From CAYVVT01 sp964454335 (GTDB lineage Bacteria; Fidelibacterota; UBA8477; JABMPR01): a DNA stretch of 64,000 nucleotides. The position numbers were made by a program, and so were the translations under genes. Location: assembly GCA_964454335.1 (NCBI GenBank), contig CAYVVT010000003.1, forward strand, positions 124,001 to 188,000. The letters run 5' to 3'. The notes beneath the pieces are model-generated. The model saw only the letters and a list, made by a program, of their open reading frames with translations. It was not told the origin of the DNA and did no database searches. Below are positions 45,209 through 54,289 of this stretch, piece by piece. Position 1 is the stretch's first letter. Every line of letters begins with the position of its first letter.

Positions 45209-46119
45209 GCATTCCCCCCTTCATAGTAGACCAGGCGCCTGGCCATCCTGAACTGGAGCCAGGTGACCCCCAGGGTGATGATCAATAGCAGCCAAGCCAT
45301 GGCCGAACCGTAGCCCATCTGGAAATCATTGAAGGACTTATTATAGAGGTGGAGGTTGTAGAAAAGGGTTGAACTCTCCGGTCCACCATTGGTCATGATG
45401 TAAGCCTCAACAAAGACCTGCATGGAAATGATGACCTCCATCACCGTCCACAGGAAGAGAATGGGTGAGATAAGGGGCAGGGTCACATGTCGGAACTTGG
45501 CCCACCAGCCCCCGCCTTCCAGTTCAACCGCTTCGTAGAGGTGCTTGGGAATTCCCTGCAGAGCTGCCAGAAATACCAGCATACGCCCCCCACCGATGGT
45601 CCAGAGGCTCATCAGGACCATGGCAGGTTTTGACCAGGTGGCGCTTTGCAGCCAGAGGGGACCCGATATCCCAAAAAAGGCCAGGCCTGCATTGATAAGT
45701 CCATATTCGGGGTTGAACATCCATAACCAGATCACTGACAACACCACGCCGGAAATGATGCTGGGGATGAAGAAAATAGTGCGAAACAGCGGCATCCCCT
45801 TGAGTTGTTGATTCAGGAGGGAGGCCAGGAGCAGAGAACCCAGTATGGCCAGTGGCGCTCGCAGTACTACATAGTAAAGCGTGTTCCAAAGCGATTTCCA
45901 GAAGTATGGATCTTCGAAAAGGAGTACACGGTAGTTCTCAATGCCTATGAAGCGGGGTATTCGGAGTACATCATACTGACAGAGACTGTAATAGAAGCTC
46001 ATTGCGATGGGATACAGACCAAATATGATGAAGCCCACGGCCCAGGGGCTGATGAAGATCCAACCCAACAGGGTCTGATTCGTTCGACTCGATCCCTTCT
46101 TTTTCAGGATTCCGCTCAT
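45205..46119 (-). CDS. ABC sugar transporter permease (MalF/UgpA type)
   Basis: The 304-residue membrane protein has an N-terminal hydrophobic segment (TLLGWIFISPWAVGFIIFGL), five further segments and an EAA loop LYEAVELEGGGWWAKFRHVT near 198-217. Its size and shape match the first CUT1 permease. The start overlaps the binding-protein stop by 4 bases and its end overlaps the next permease by 4 bases. This gives a standard binding protein-permease-permease order for sugar importers of the maltose or glycerol-phosphate type. Confidence 0.9.
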   Translation of the reverse strand: MSGILKKKGSSRTNQTLLGWIFISPWAVGFIIFGLYPIAMSFYYSLCQYDVLRIPRFIGIENYRVLLFEDPYFWKSLWNTLYYVVLRAPLAILGSLLLASLLNQQLKGMPLFRTIFFIPSIISGVVLSVIWLWMFNPEYGLINAGLAFFGISGPLWLQSATWSKPAMVLMSLWTIGGGRMLVFLAALQGIPKHLYEAVELEGGGWWAKFRHVTLPLISPILFLWTVMEVIISMQVFVEAYIMTNGGPESSTLFYNLHLYNKSFNDFQMGYGSAMAWLLLIITLGVTWLQFRMARRLVYYEGGNA

Positions 46120-47498
46120 TCCAGGATACCCTCCGTGCCGAAGGTCATCCTGGCATGGACATAGTCCGCGTATTCCAATGCTGCTTCCAGTTCACGCTGG
46201 ACCTGTGCATTAGCAGCCTGCAGAGCCTCCGCTGCGGTCCGGCGACCGTCCTGGACCACACCCAGGACGTTGAGGTTGAGTTCACGCCAGAACACCTCAT
46301 GTGCCATGGGAATGACTGCGGGGCTGTGCGCGTATTCCATTTGCTCTGCGAAAACACTCATATTCGGGATTGCCCGGAACTCAGTTGAATTTGCCGTGAG
46401 GCGATTTGAGGGAAACAGACTCTCATCCATGTTCAACAAAGAGGCGAGTTGGATGTCCCATCGCGTGGCAAATTTAAGGAATTCCCAGGCAGCTTCCGGA
46501 TGCTGCGCCCCCTTTGGAATGGCAAGCCAGAATACACCAGCCGCGCAGGCGCTGGGCCCTTCCTTCTCCACAGCAGGGATCATGGTCAATCCGAAATCAA
46601 GATCGGGTGTATAGTGTGAAAGGTTGTCCAGCAGGTAGTTGCTCCCAATGAACATGCTGACCTTACCGGCCAGGAAGCAATGCTGCGCATCATAGCCAAA
46701 GGTTCCTCGAAGCTTTTTCACCCTCTCCATGTCGTAGTGTGAATAGTAGTCCGCCACCCACTCCAGGCTTTCGATCATACGCGGATCATCGAGAATACTC
46801 TGGCGACCATCATCGCTGCTTAAGGTGGCCCCCCGGCCCCAGGCCATCAGAAGACTGGTCTGCATAATGCTCGGGTAGAGATTATCCCAGTCCGGCATGA
46901 AGCCCATGCGGTGTATCCGACCATTTGCGTCGATACTGTCCAACTGGTGGGCCATAGTGGCTAGGTCGTCCCAGGTCTTCGGTGGATCGGAGGGATCCAG
47001 ACCTGCCTCGCGGAAGTGATCCTTGTTGTAGTAAAGGACGTAGCTGGCGGTGGCGTAGGGCAGTCCGAACACATGACCGTGGTATTCCATTTCCTCCATA
47101 AGGGCAGGATAGAACACACCGCTGTCAAAATCATCCCGGTGGATCATGTCATCCAATGGCCGCAGCGCCATTCTGCTGGCCCACTTCACCAGGGGGACGA
47201 ATTGTGTCACGATACTGGGAGGATTGGCGCTGATGATGGCCGTGAGGACTTTCTTCTCGTTCTCCTGCCACGGTATGGGGACGGGATGAACGACGATACT
47301 GTCCTGACTGGCATTAAAGGCGGTGACCGGCCAAGGCACGACGTCATCCTGACCGACAGTGTGCCAATATTCGATGTGGATCTTCCCATCCGAGTAGGTC
47401 TTCTCTTTCGGACTCCAGAAAAACACCAGGGCAATCACGGCAAGTGCCACCATGGTCCAGAGCGCTCTCATGCCCCAGGTCTTGAATTGATTAAACAC
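46116..47498 (-). CDS. ABC transporter extracellular sugar-binding protein
   Basis: The 460-residue family 1 solute-binding protein has an N-terminal hydrophobic segment (LWTMVALAVIALVFFW, about 13-29) without a lipobox cysteine, so it may be anchored by an uncleaved signal. The mature start IHIEYWHTVGQDDVVPWPV is typical of UgpB/MalE-type proteins. The ligand pocket contains several Trp and Tyr residues. It captures an oligosaccharide in the periplasm for the two permeases that follow. It lies 14 bases after a UroD-like methyltransferase gene, which links methyl metabolism and sugar uptake at the transcript level. Confidence 0.88.
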   Translation of the reverse strand: MFNQFKTWGMRALWTMVALAVIALVFFWSPKEKTYSDGKIHIEYWHTVGQDDVVPWPVTAFNASQDSIVVHPVPIPWQENEKKVLTAIISANPPSIVTQFVPLVKWASRMALRPLDDMIHRDDFDSGVFYPALMEEMEYHGHVFGLPYATASYVLYYNKDHFREAGLDPSDPPKTWDDLATMAHQLDSIDANGRIHRMGFMPDWDNLYPSIMQTSLLMAWGRGATLSSDDGRQSILDDPRMIESLEWVADYYSHYDMERVKKLRGTFGYDAQHCFLAGKVSMFIGSNYLLDNLSHYTPDLDFGLTMIPAVEKEGPSACAAGVFWLAIPKGAQHPEAAWEFLKFATRWDIQLASLLNMDESLFPSNRLTANSTEFRAIPNMSVFAEQMEYAHSPAVIPMAHEVFWRELNLNVLGVVQDGRRTAAEALQAANAQVQRELEAALEYADYVHARMTFGTEGILE

Positions 47499-47512
47499 TA
47501 CCTCTCCGTCCT

Positions 47513-48586
47513 CTACCAGCGCTTCCGTCCCTCATCCAGCATGGCCAGATAATTAGCGACGGGGACATAATTCGCGATTGAATTTCCGGATCCAAGCGCC
47601 CATCCACCACCTGGCATGCAGATATCGATGACCTCGTTTACATATTTCCTCAGGTCATGCTCAGGCAGTTGGCACAGTTTGTCCATGTCAATACCACCCA
47701 GGATTCCGATTCTATCAGAATATTCAAGTTTCCAGGTCGTGACCGGAATGATGGCATCCTCGAAGGAGTGTTTGGCATCGATTCCCACCATATCGATGAG
47801 GTCATCCATGATCTCCTCCAGGTATCCACAAGAGTGGATCACAAAGGGAAGGCCTCGTTCATGGGCAAGATCGACCACCCGTTTCTGTGCAGGGAAGATC
47901 TCCTGTCGAAGAACCTCCGGTGACACCATTGTTGCGGTCTTGAAGCCCAGATCGTCCCCCATTCGAAGGGCTCCAAATTTTTCTTCACAGATATCCAGGA
48001 TATTGCGATCAACGGTAACGATCATGTCGGTTATTCGCTTGACGAGGGTGGTCACCAGATCCGGTGCATCATAAAGCGCCAGGGAAAGAGGGACCAGGCC
48101 CATAAGCCAGGATAGATGCTCGAAGACACCACCTGCAACCCCGCCAATGATCTTCATACCGTCTGGGAGTGCTTCGGCTGCGTATTCGAACAGTGTATAA
48201 TTGACAAGGTCCCCTTCCTCAGGCCAGGGGTATGCTTCATATTCTTCCCAGTTGGTGATGACACCTTCGTTCTCATTCTGCCATTGACGGGTATCCCTGG
48301 TCAATTCAGCGGTATCGTGGCCATAAACCACATTGTCCCTGGCAAGGTTCAGGAATCGTTCCAGCGGGACGTAGTCATAACCCTGGTTGTAATAGAAATT
48401 CACGAGGATATCGACGTATCTCCGGATCTGTTCTGGCCTGGTTGTATCAAGCCGGGTTATGGGCTCGCCCGTGATGGCTTCGATCACCTCATCGTCGACA
48501 TAGTGTTCGTAGAAGGGTAGCCGATCCGGTTCCCCTTGTCGCAGGATTACTTTATACAGTCTATCGAAATCTGGTGCTGGTGACAT
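47513..48586 (-). CDS. Uroporphyrinogen-decarboxylase-family (MtaA-like) methyltransferase
   Basis: The 357-residue UroD-fold protein has the corrinoid-methyltransferase zinc motif HSCG (His251, Cys253), preceded by MGDDLGFKT near 209-217. It lacks the HemE arginine signature. The sequence from FYEHYVDDEVI in the N-terminal region is unlike the other three UroD-like proteins here, so each probably has its own substrate or partner. It lies between the lyxose/mannose-isomerase-like gene (11 bases) and the sugar-binding-protein gene (14 bases), an unusual place for a methyltransferase unless the transported sugar is methylated. Confidence 0.78.
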   Translation of the reverse strand: MSPAPDFDRLYKVILRQGEPDRLPFYEHYVDDEVIEAITGEPITRLDTTRPEQIRRYVDILVNFYYNQGYDYVPLERFLNLARDNVVYGHDTAELTRDTRQWQNENEGVITNWEEYEAYPWPEEGDLVNYTLFEYAAEALPDGMKIIGGVAGGVFEHLSWLMGLVPLSLALYDAPDLVTTLVKRITDMIVTVDRNILDICEEKFGALRMGDDLGFKTATMVSPEVLRQEIFPAQKRVVDLAHERGLPFVIHSCGYLEEIMDDLIDMVGIDAKHSFEDAIIPVTTWKLEYSDRIGILGGIDMDKLCQLPEHDLRKYVNEVIDICMPGGGWALGSGNSIANYVPVANYLAMLDEGRKRW

Positions 48587-48597
48587 TCAATGCTCCC

Positions 48598-49143
48598 CTA
48601 GCCTCTTGTCATCTCAGAAACCCGAACGATGCGCGGATCGGTATAGACGTCAGCAATGTCACGACTGGTTGAAGAAAATTCAGAAACAATCCCTCCTTCA
48701 TCACCACCCTGGAACCAGTGCCTGGTACCGGGTTCAAGGGTATACTGGTCCCCTGGATTCATTACCACCTCATGGAAGACTGTGTAATGCTCTCGGCTGC
48801 CTTCAGGGATCGTCGCCTGGATATCATCGGGCTCGCCTGGTCCGGATACATAGAGATAGACCTTACCCCATCGGCAGCGGAATGTCTCGCGTTTGCCCGC
48901 CTGTCCCTCTACCGGTGGATGGTAATGTTCCGGACATGTCTGATTGGGCAGTAGAATGAGCTCCTTAGCGCAGTAGCGGTCATTGTTCTCATAGACAATG
49001 ATCTGAAGGCCCTCTTTTTCTATTTCACCAAGGCCAAATTCAGCAAACTCCAGCGCATCCCACTCATCATCACGTATCACCAGACCTGCTTCAGCAAGCA
49101 GCGACTGGGTTTTTTCACGGATCAGTGAATATTTTGCATCCAT
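48598..49143 (-). CDS. D-lyxose/D-mannose isomerase-type cupin
   Basis: The 181-residue single-domain cupin has the metal set His73 and His75 (CPEHYHPP), Glu86 (GKRETFR) and His142 (GTRHWF), which matches D-lyxose isomerases. These interconvert D-lyxose and D-xylulose and also D-mannose and D-fructose, using Mn2+. No signal peptide is present. The ATG overlaps the stop of the upstream kinase gene by one base (TAATG). With the PfkB kinase it could turn free mannose, released by the GH38 enzymes, into a phosphorylated ketose. Specificity between mannose and lyxose is not resolved by sequence. Confidence 0.75.
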   Translation of the reverse strand: MDAKYSLIREKTQSLLAEAGLVIRDDEWDALEFAEFGLGEIEKEGLQIIVYENNDRYCAKELILLPNQTCPEHYHPPVEGQAGKRETFRCRWGKVYLYVSGPGEPDDIQATIPEGSREHYTVFHEVVMNPGDQYTLEPGTRHWFQGGDEGGIVSEFSSTSRDIADVYTDPRIVRVSEMTRG

Positions 49144-50291
49144 TATGGGGCCTTTCCAGAAACCTCGTCTATAAGATAATTGCTTAAGTCTCCTGATATC
49201 CTGGATGGATGGAGTGACCAACCGCTTCGGATTCGGTCCTGTAACGCATCCCAGCTAATCAACCCACTCAGGGCATCCGGCCGTTCCACATTGCAGGCTC
49301 CCACAGCTGTGGCGGTCCGTAGGCAATCCTCAGGATCCTGTCCCTGATATAAGGCAGCCAGGAAACCGGCGATGGTGCAATCCCCCGCACCCGTGGCTCC
49401 CTGGACCTCTACATCGTAACAGGGGCGATATCGCGTGATCCCGGCCCAGGATCCGGCATCCTGACCCAATTTCTCCAATGCCGCCAGACGGTCCGGATCC
49501 TGATGCCCATTCAGGAACAATCCCCTTTCCCCCAACTTGATCGCCACCAAACCAGCCCCCAGTTCAAGGAGACCGCCGGTGAGATTGATGAGTTCCTCCA
49601 CGGAGACCTCATCGATACTGATCTCCTGCTTCAACATGAATACGATCTCATCCAAACTGGGCATGAACAGGTCCACATGCGGAAGACAGCCTTGGAGGAT
49701 CCTGTACCAGTCGGCTGTGGCGGCCTTTGAGTCTGGATCCACAAACGCCATGTCCAGGCTGGTAAAGATGTCCTCGGCCTTCGCCAGCTCGAGGATCCTG
49801 ACCAGTTCTTCTCCATCGTTTGCGTACCAGTCTGCCATCAGGGGTGGATAACCCAGGTGAAGCACATCAATATCCCGCAGCCAGTGCGGATCGATATCAC
49901 GCGAGCGAAATGTGTCATTGGCACCGGAATGGTGCAGGAAACACCTGTCCTGACCGGGTATGTCAAGTACCAGGGAATAGCTTGTGGCATCTCCAGAGGT
50001 CACTATAAGATGATCCGACAATCCAGGTGCAACATTCTCTAATCGGTTTGAAATGGTCTTGCCGAACACGTCGTTTCCCACTTTGCCCACCAGGCGAACA
50101 TCACAGCCAAGTACATGCAGTGCGAGACCGGTATTTGCCACTGCTCCGCCAGTGGCAAACTCCATATTTCCAACTGTCAGAAGCTTCCCGGGTGCGAGAT
50201 CAGAGAGACGTTGTTCGGTTGACAGATCTGGAAACAAATCGATGCAGAGGTGTCCAGCCACCATAATCCTGCACTCATGACTCTGGATCAT
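49143..50291 (-). CDS. PfkB-family sugar kinase
   Basis: The 382-residue ribokinase-fold protein has an N-terminal HLCIDLFPD strand, FATGGAVANTG for sugar binding, and the C-terminal signature GATGAGDCTIAG, whose aspartate is the catalytic base. It is longer than typical fructokinases by about 70 residues at the C-terminus. The ATG given has GGTGA at good spacing; a GTG 9 bases earlier is also possible. It is the first gene of the long minus-strand run. A promoter-like element lies 42-70 bases upstream. Phosphorylation of the ketose made by the neighbouring isomerase is inferred. Confidence 0.82.
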   Translation of the reverse strand: MIQSHECRIMVAGHLCIDLFPDLSTEQRLSDLAPGKLLTVGNMEFATGGAVANTGLALHVLGCDVRLVGKVGNDVFGKTISNRLENVAPGLSDHLIVTSGDATSYSLVLDIPGQDRCFLHHSGANDTFRSRDIDPHWLRDIDVLHLGYPPLMADWYANDGEELVRILELAKAEDIFTSLDMAFVDPDSKAATADWYRILQGCLPHVDLFMPSLDEIVFMLKQEISIDEVSVEELINLTGGLLELGAGLVAIKLGERGLFLNGHQDPDRLAALEKLGQDAGSWAGITRYRPCYDVEVQGATGAGDCTIAGFLAALYQGQDPEDCLRTATAVGACNVERPDALSGLISWDALQDRIRSGWSLHPSRISGDLSNYLIDEVSGKAP

Positions 50292-50332
50292 GTTTGTCAC
50301 GGTCCAATATCTTAATTTTCTGTTATCACAGG

Positions 50333-50361
50333 ATAATAACCAGATTTCATCAAGTGTTCAA
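50333..50361 (-). promoter_or_regulatory. Sigma70-like promoter of the 23-kb minus-strand run
   Basis: On the minus strand TTGAAC (50356-50361) and TATTAT (50333-50338, 5 of 6) are separated by 17 bases, with the kinase start about 42 bases downstream. The palindromic operator at 50417-50431 is about 56 bases upstream of this -35, so direct blocking here is less clear than on the other side. Confidence 0.5.
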
Positions 50362-50387
50362 TCAGTGGATATGCCTCTATCCGCTGC

Positions 50388-50416
50388 TTGTAAATTTGTA
50401 TGCTCAGACCTAATAT
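50388..50416 (+). promoter_or_regulatory. Sigma70-like promoter of the GH13 phosphorylase gene
   Basis: TTGTAA (50388-50393) and TAATAT (50411-50416) are separated by exactly 17 bases. The palindrome at 50417-50431 starts at the next base, so a bound protein would cover the transcription start. Confidence 0.6.
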
Positions 50417-50431
50417 ATCAAATCATTTGAT
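50417..50431. promoter_or_regulatory. Operator 3 (ATCAA-N5-TTGAT) in the 50.3-kb divergent region
   Basis: ATCAAATCATTTGAT is a perfect 15-base palindrome (7-base arms around one central base). Its ATCAA and TTGAT arms are identical to the site at 23123 while the central bases differ. It lies between the divergent kinase and GH13 genes. Confidence 0.7.
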
Positions 50432-50451
50432 CTCTCTGAATCATTTTTGTT

Positions 50452-52206
50452 TTGAAGGGAAGTCAGTCAAACGCTGTGAAACCGGATAGGACACCCGATT
50501 CGATCTCTGAGGATTTGAATTCTCTACTGGAGCACCTCTATCCAGAGCATGATCGTGAGCTTCTCATGGATCGCGTATTGGATTTGGTCCATGAATACAA
50601 AGCCCCATTCCCGGTAGACAACGAACTCAATGGGCAGGACGTCATTTTGATCACTTACGGTGACAGCCTCAGCGAGTCAACGGAACCATCCCTGGAAACC
50701 CTCCGCGCATTCTTTCACAATCACCTCGCCGATGCGATCTCGGCCATTCATCTACTCCCCTTCTATCCGTCAAGCTCAGACGACGGATTCGCAGTTCGTG
50801 ATTATCTCAAGGTTGATCCCGCAGTTGGCACTTGGAAGCACATAGCGCAGCTGCAGGACGAGGCCGACCTGATGTTCGATGCTGTAATTGGTCATATGTC
50901 CTCTACTTCAGACTGGTTTGGATCTTTCCTTGAAGGGAGTGAGGAGTTCGAAGATTTCTTCATAGTTGTCGATCCTGAACATGAGCCGCTGCTGAGTGAA
51001 GTCGTTCGACCTCGTTGTCTCCCTCTGTTCCATACCTTCGAGAAAATGGGTGAAGGGATTAAGATCTGGACGACCTTCAGCTCTGACCAGGTAGATTTGA
51101 ACTATCGTAATCCCAGTACATTACTGGGTATTCTTAAAGTATTACTTGAATATTCCAAGCGCAGGGCTCGGTTCCTCAGACTGGATGCTGTCGCCTACCT
51201 GTGGAAGGAGACGGGCACCACCTGCATACACCTGCCTCAGACCCACGCGCTTGTGCGACTCATCCGGCTTGTACTAGATTCAACAGGGTGGTCGCCCCGT
51301 CTCATAACCGAATCAAATGTCCCGCATGCGGATAATATCTCCTATTTCGGTAACGGCAGGAATGAAGCGCATCTGGTATATAACTTTACCCTTCCACCGC
51401 TTCTACTGCATACGCTCTTTCGCGGGGATGCCAGGGTGTTGACCAGGTGGGCCGGACAGCTAGGATCCCCTGGTGAGGATTGTGCATTTCTGAATTTCAC
51501 AGCCAGCCACGATGGTATCGGTGTCACACCGCTTGAGGGCCTGATACCTCAGGTAGAGATAATGGCACTGTGCGATCACGTTGAATCACTGGGTGGTCAT
51601 GTATCCACCCGCTCTGTCTCCGGTAAGGGCGACCTGCCCTATGAATTGAACATCAACTACTTTGATGCTCTCGGTGATCCGGGACTATCAGCAGAAATTG
51701 TCACGGATGCTCACATCGACCGATTTATTTTGAGCCAATCCATCATGCTAGTATTGAAAGGGGTACCCGCTATCTATTATCACTCCATCCTGGGTTCCCG
51801 AGGATGGCTGGAGGGGCCGGATATAACCGGAATGCCACGGAGTGTAAACCGTGAGAAACTCAGGGCTGGGCAGGTGGAAGACGAGCTCGCTGATGACAGG
51901 AGCCTACGACACAGGATTTATCAACGATATTGCAGTCTCCTGGCCCTGAGAAGAGCATACGCTGCCTTCCACCCTTCCTCTGAGCAGAACATCATCGATG
52001 CTGGAAAGGATCTATTCGTACTCTGTCGCAAATCCGAGAACACTCCAACCATCCTGTGTCTACACAATGTGACCGAACAACACCAGGTGTACACTGGAAT
52101 GCCCACAGGATCATGGAACACGCTCACCGGCAGGCCCACCTACAACGGCTCAGACCTGGAACTGGCACCATTCGACACTATCTGGTTAGCAGATGAGCAG
52201 CGATAG
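50452..52206 (+). CDS. GH13 sucrose-phosphorylase-family enzyme (GH13_18)
   Basis: The 584-residue protein matches sucrose/glucosylglycerate phosphorylases. The probable nucleophile is Asp245 in FLRLDAVAYLWKE, the acid/base Glu287 in LITESNVPHADN, and the transition-state stabiliser Asp354 in ASHDGIG. ITYGDSL near 67-73 and LPFYPSSSDDGF near 102-113 are family landmarks. Such enzymes split an alpha-glucoside with phosphate to give glucose 1-phosphate. The first possible start is TTG; a GTG at 50476 is an alternative, and neither has a perfectly placed ribosome site. It is controlled from a promoter that carries operator 3, so it probably belongs to the same regulon as the GH38 genes. Confidence 0.82.
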   Translation: MKGSQSNAVKPDRTPDSISEDLNSLLEHLYPEHDRELLMDRVLDLVHEYKAPFPVDNELNGQDVILITYGDSLSESTEPSLETLRAFFHNHLADAISAIHLLPFYPSSSDDGFAVRDYLKVDPAVGTWKHIAQLQDEADLMFDAVIGHMSSTSDWFGSFLEGSEEFEDFFIVVDPEHEPLLSEVVRPRCLPLFHTFEKMGEGIKIWTTFSSDQVDLNYRNPSTLLGILKVLLEYSKRRARFLRLDAVAYLWKETGTTCIHLPQTHALVRLIRLVLDSTGWSPRLITESNVPHADNISYFGNGRNEAHLVYNFTLPPLLLHTLFRGDARVLTRWAGQLGSPGEDCAFLNFTASHDGIGVTPLEGLIPQVEIMALCDHVESLGGHVSTRSVSGKGDLPYELNINYFDALGDPGLSAEIVTDAHIDRFILSQSIMLVLKGVPAIYYHSILGSRGWLEGPDITGMPRSVNREKLRAGQVEDELADDRSLRHRIYQRYCSLLALRRAYAAFHPSSEQNIIDAGKDLFVLCRKSENTPTILCLHNVTEQHQVYTGMPTGSWNTLTGRPTYNGSDLELAPFDTIWLADEQR

Positions 52207-52229
52207 GAAATCTGATAGAGGTAAACAGC

Positions 52230-53174
52230 ATGAAATACTCACCCATTGATTACCCGGGTAAAGCAGTCGGCATGGAATGGGAAGCCCGGGTCCATGAGCT
52301 GGATACCATGCTCTGTAACGATCCCGAGAACCTGAATGCTCTGGTGGGATTGTCCGATACGCTACTGCTCCTGTGGTGTTTCGGCTTCTACAGTCGCAGC
52401 CGCAGTATGCCCCGGGCAAGGGATGCCGCTGAGCGTGCCGTCCAACTACACCCTCAGTCTGGTCGAGCTCACATGGTGCTTGCCGCCCAGAACATGTCGG
52501 ACTGGCGGTGGGTTGAGGCCCAGGAACACTTCGATATCGCCGTGAAACTCCAACCGGATCACGCGATCCTGAACCATTATTATGCCCTTTATCAGATCAC
52601 GGCATTTGGCGACATCGAAACGGCCTACAGATATTCACAGAGATCAGTGGAACTGGATGATTCCGACACTCTCGTTATCGGACTGGCCTCCATCATGTAT
52701 TTCGCCAGGGATTTCCATGAAATGGTGGATCTCCTGGTTCCCTTCATCAAGGAGCATCCCGATTTTGGTCCGGCCTATGACTGGTTGGGAATGGCCTATG
52801 TTCAACTGGGACAATTCGAGGAATCCATCTCTACCTATCGACACGCCGTGGAATTGGCGGACAATACCATGGAAGTCGTATCCGGCCTGGGTCATGCCTA
52901 TGGAATGGCAGGACGTCACAGAGAAGCCAGGGAGGTTCTCGACCAGATGTTGGAAGCTGTGAAACAGACCTATGTACCCCAGGTCCAGATCGCCTTCGTA
53001 TACGCCGGGCTGGAAGACTTCCCCACAGCCCTGGACTGGTTGGAGAGAGCCTACGAGGTCAAGGCCTGGGAAATCGCCTTCATGCGGGAGGAACCCTGGC
53101 TGGAGTGCCTTAATGACCAGCCCCGTTTCAAGGCCATCGTTGACAAGGTCGGGTTTCCCGCCAGAAGAATGTGA
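52230..53174 (+). CDS. Tetratricopeptide-repeat protein
   Basis: The 314-residue protein contains several TPR-like helical pairs, for example ARDAAERAVQLHPQSGRAH, AQEHFDIAVKLQPDHAIL and LGQFEESISTYRHAVELA, across about residues 60-290. No signal peptide or enzyme motif is visible. TPR proteins act as scaffolds for protein contacts. It starts 24 bases after the GH13 gene with GAGG upstream, so it is probably co-expressed with it. Its stop codon directly abuts that of the convergent UroD-like gene (TGATCA). No specific partner can be named. Confidence 0.75.
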   Translation: MKYSPIDYPGKAVGMEWEARVHELDTMLCNDPENLNALVGLSDTLLLLWCFGFYSRSRSMPRARDAAERAVQLHPQSGRAHMVLAAQNMSDWRWVEAQEHFDIAVKLQPDHAILNHYYALYQITAFGDIETAYRYSQRSVELDDSDTLVIGLASIMYFARDFHEMVDLLVPFIKEHPDFGPAYDWLGMAYVQLGQFEESISTYRHAVELADNTMEVVSGLGHAYGMAGRHREAREVLDQMLEAVKQTYVPQVQIAFVYAGLEDFPTALDWLERAYEVKAWEIAFMREEPWLECLNDQPRFKAIVDKVGFPARRM

Positions 53175-54275
53175 TCAGTAACGGCTGTTCACGCAGGCAT
53201 CTACAAAGGCCTGGATGTTCTCCAGGTCCCCGGTGAAGAAGTGATCGGATGGACTGCAGATATATCCACCGGTGGGTCGTGCAGTATGACAGGCCTCCAC
53301 CAATGTCCGTGCTGATTCCGGTGATCCCCGTTCGAAACCTGCATTCTGATCAAATCCACCTATGAAGAAAAGCTTATCCCCGACTCGGCGGGTAGCTTCC
53401 ATTAGATCACAGTCACCACCCATGGAGGGCGGTGTCATTGTTTCCAGACCGTCAGTACCGTTTTCCACAACGATCTCCAGGAGATGCATCACACCACCAC
53501 ATAGATGATACACGACCTTTGAACCAGCCTCATGGACCGCATCGATCTGCTTCCGATCGTAGGGCAGGCAGAACTCCCTGTGGATATCCGGGCTGATGAC
53601 CGTATTGGAACCCGCACCCCCACCTACTTCCACCAGGTCGTGTTGGAACTGACCACCTCGTTCGATGACCTTCAGTTTCATATCTAGCAACGTGCGCAGG
53701 ACATGGTGCACCCAGTCTGGTTTGTCGAAGGTTGCAAGAATGGCATTCTCAGTACCATAGAGCCGACAGAGATCCTGCCAGGGACTTCCCTGCCCGAATC
53801 CGAAGTATTCCCCTCGTACGATACCGCGAGATCCGATGCGCTTCCTGGCCGCTATAACGGGTGACCAGTCAACTCGGTCAGGGATGGGGAAATATTGCGT
53901 CCACAGTTCAAAATCTGCCTCATTGGTCAGGATGTACTTGGTGTGCCACTCCGTGATGGAATTGCTGCCGCCTTCCAGGGTCAAGACACCGCCTGGTGTG
54001 GTAATGCTCTCCTTCCAGGACCGGTTACCCTGGTCGTCTGTATCCTCGTAATGTCGCTGTACATCCCATTCGACTCTGGATTTGTCCGAGTAGATGAAGT
54101 GTGGATTGACGTAGATAACCCAGTCCATACCAGTGAAATACGCATAGGCTTCGTATTGGTCACGTCCATCCAGATAGGTCTTTAAATAGTGGTTCATCCA
54201 CCCGTGCACCTGACAGGGCAGACGATCAGGTGTCTGATTGTGTATAGCGGTAAGCAGACGTTCGCGGGAATCCAT
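53175..54275 (-). CDS. Uroporphyrinogen-decarboxylase-family (MtaA-like) methyltransferase
   Basis: The 366-residue UroD-fold protein has the zinc-site motif HLCG (His257, Cys259) of corrinoid-dependent methyltransferases and begins MDSRERLLTAIHNQTPDRLP, the usual N-terminus of this branch. True HemE residues are absent. The given ATG is preferred; a TTG 18 bases upstream would overlap the previous gene by 4 bases. It is translated just after another UroD-like gene and is the end of a two-gene operon reading away from the region with operator 4. No corrinoid protein lies next to it, so it may use the one at 28823. Confidence 0.78.
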   Translation of the reverse strand: MDSRERLLTAIHNQTPDRLPCQVHGWMNHYLKTYLDGRDQYEAYAYFTGMDWVIYVNPHFIYSDKSRVEWDVQRHYEDTDDQGNRSWKESITTPGGVLTLEGGSNSITEWHTKYILTNEADFELWTQYFPIPDRVDWSPVIAARKRIGSRGIVRGEYFGFGQGSPWQDLCRLYGTENAILATFDKPDWVHHVLRTLLDMKLKVIERGGQFQHDLVEVGGGAGSNTVISPDIHREFCLPYDRKQIDAVHEAGSKVVYHLCGGVMHLLEIVVENGTDGLETMTPPSMGGDCDLMEATRRVGDKLFFIGGFDQNAGFERGSPESARTLVEACHTARPTGGYICSPSDHFFTGDLENIQAFVDACVNSRY

Positions 54276-54289
54276 AGGATCGATCTGTC

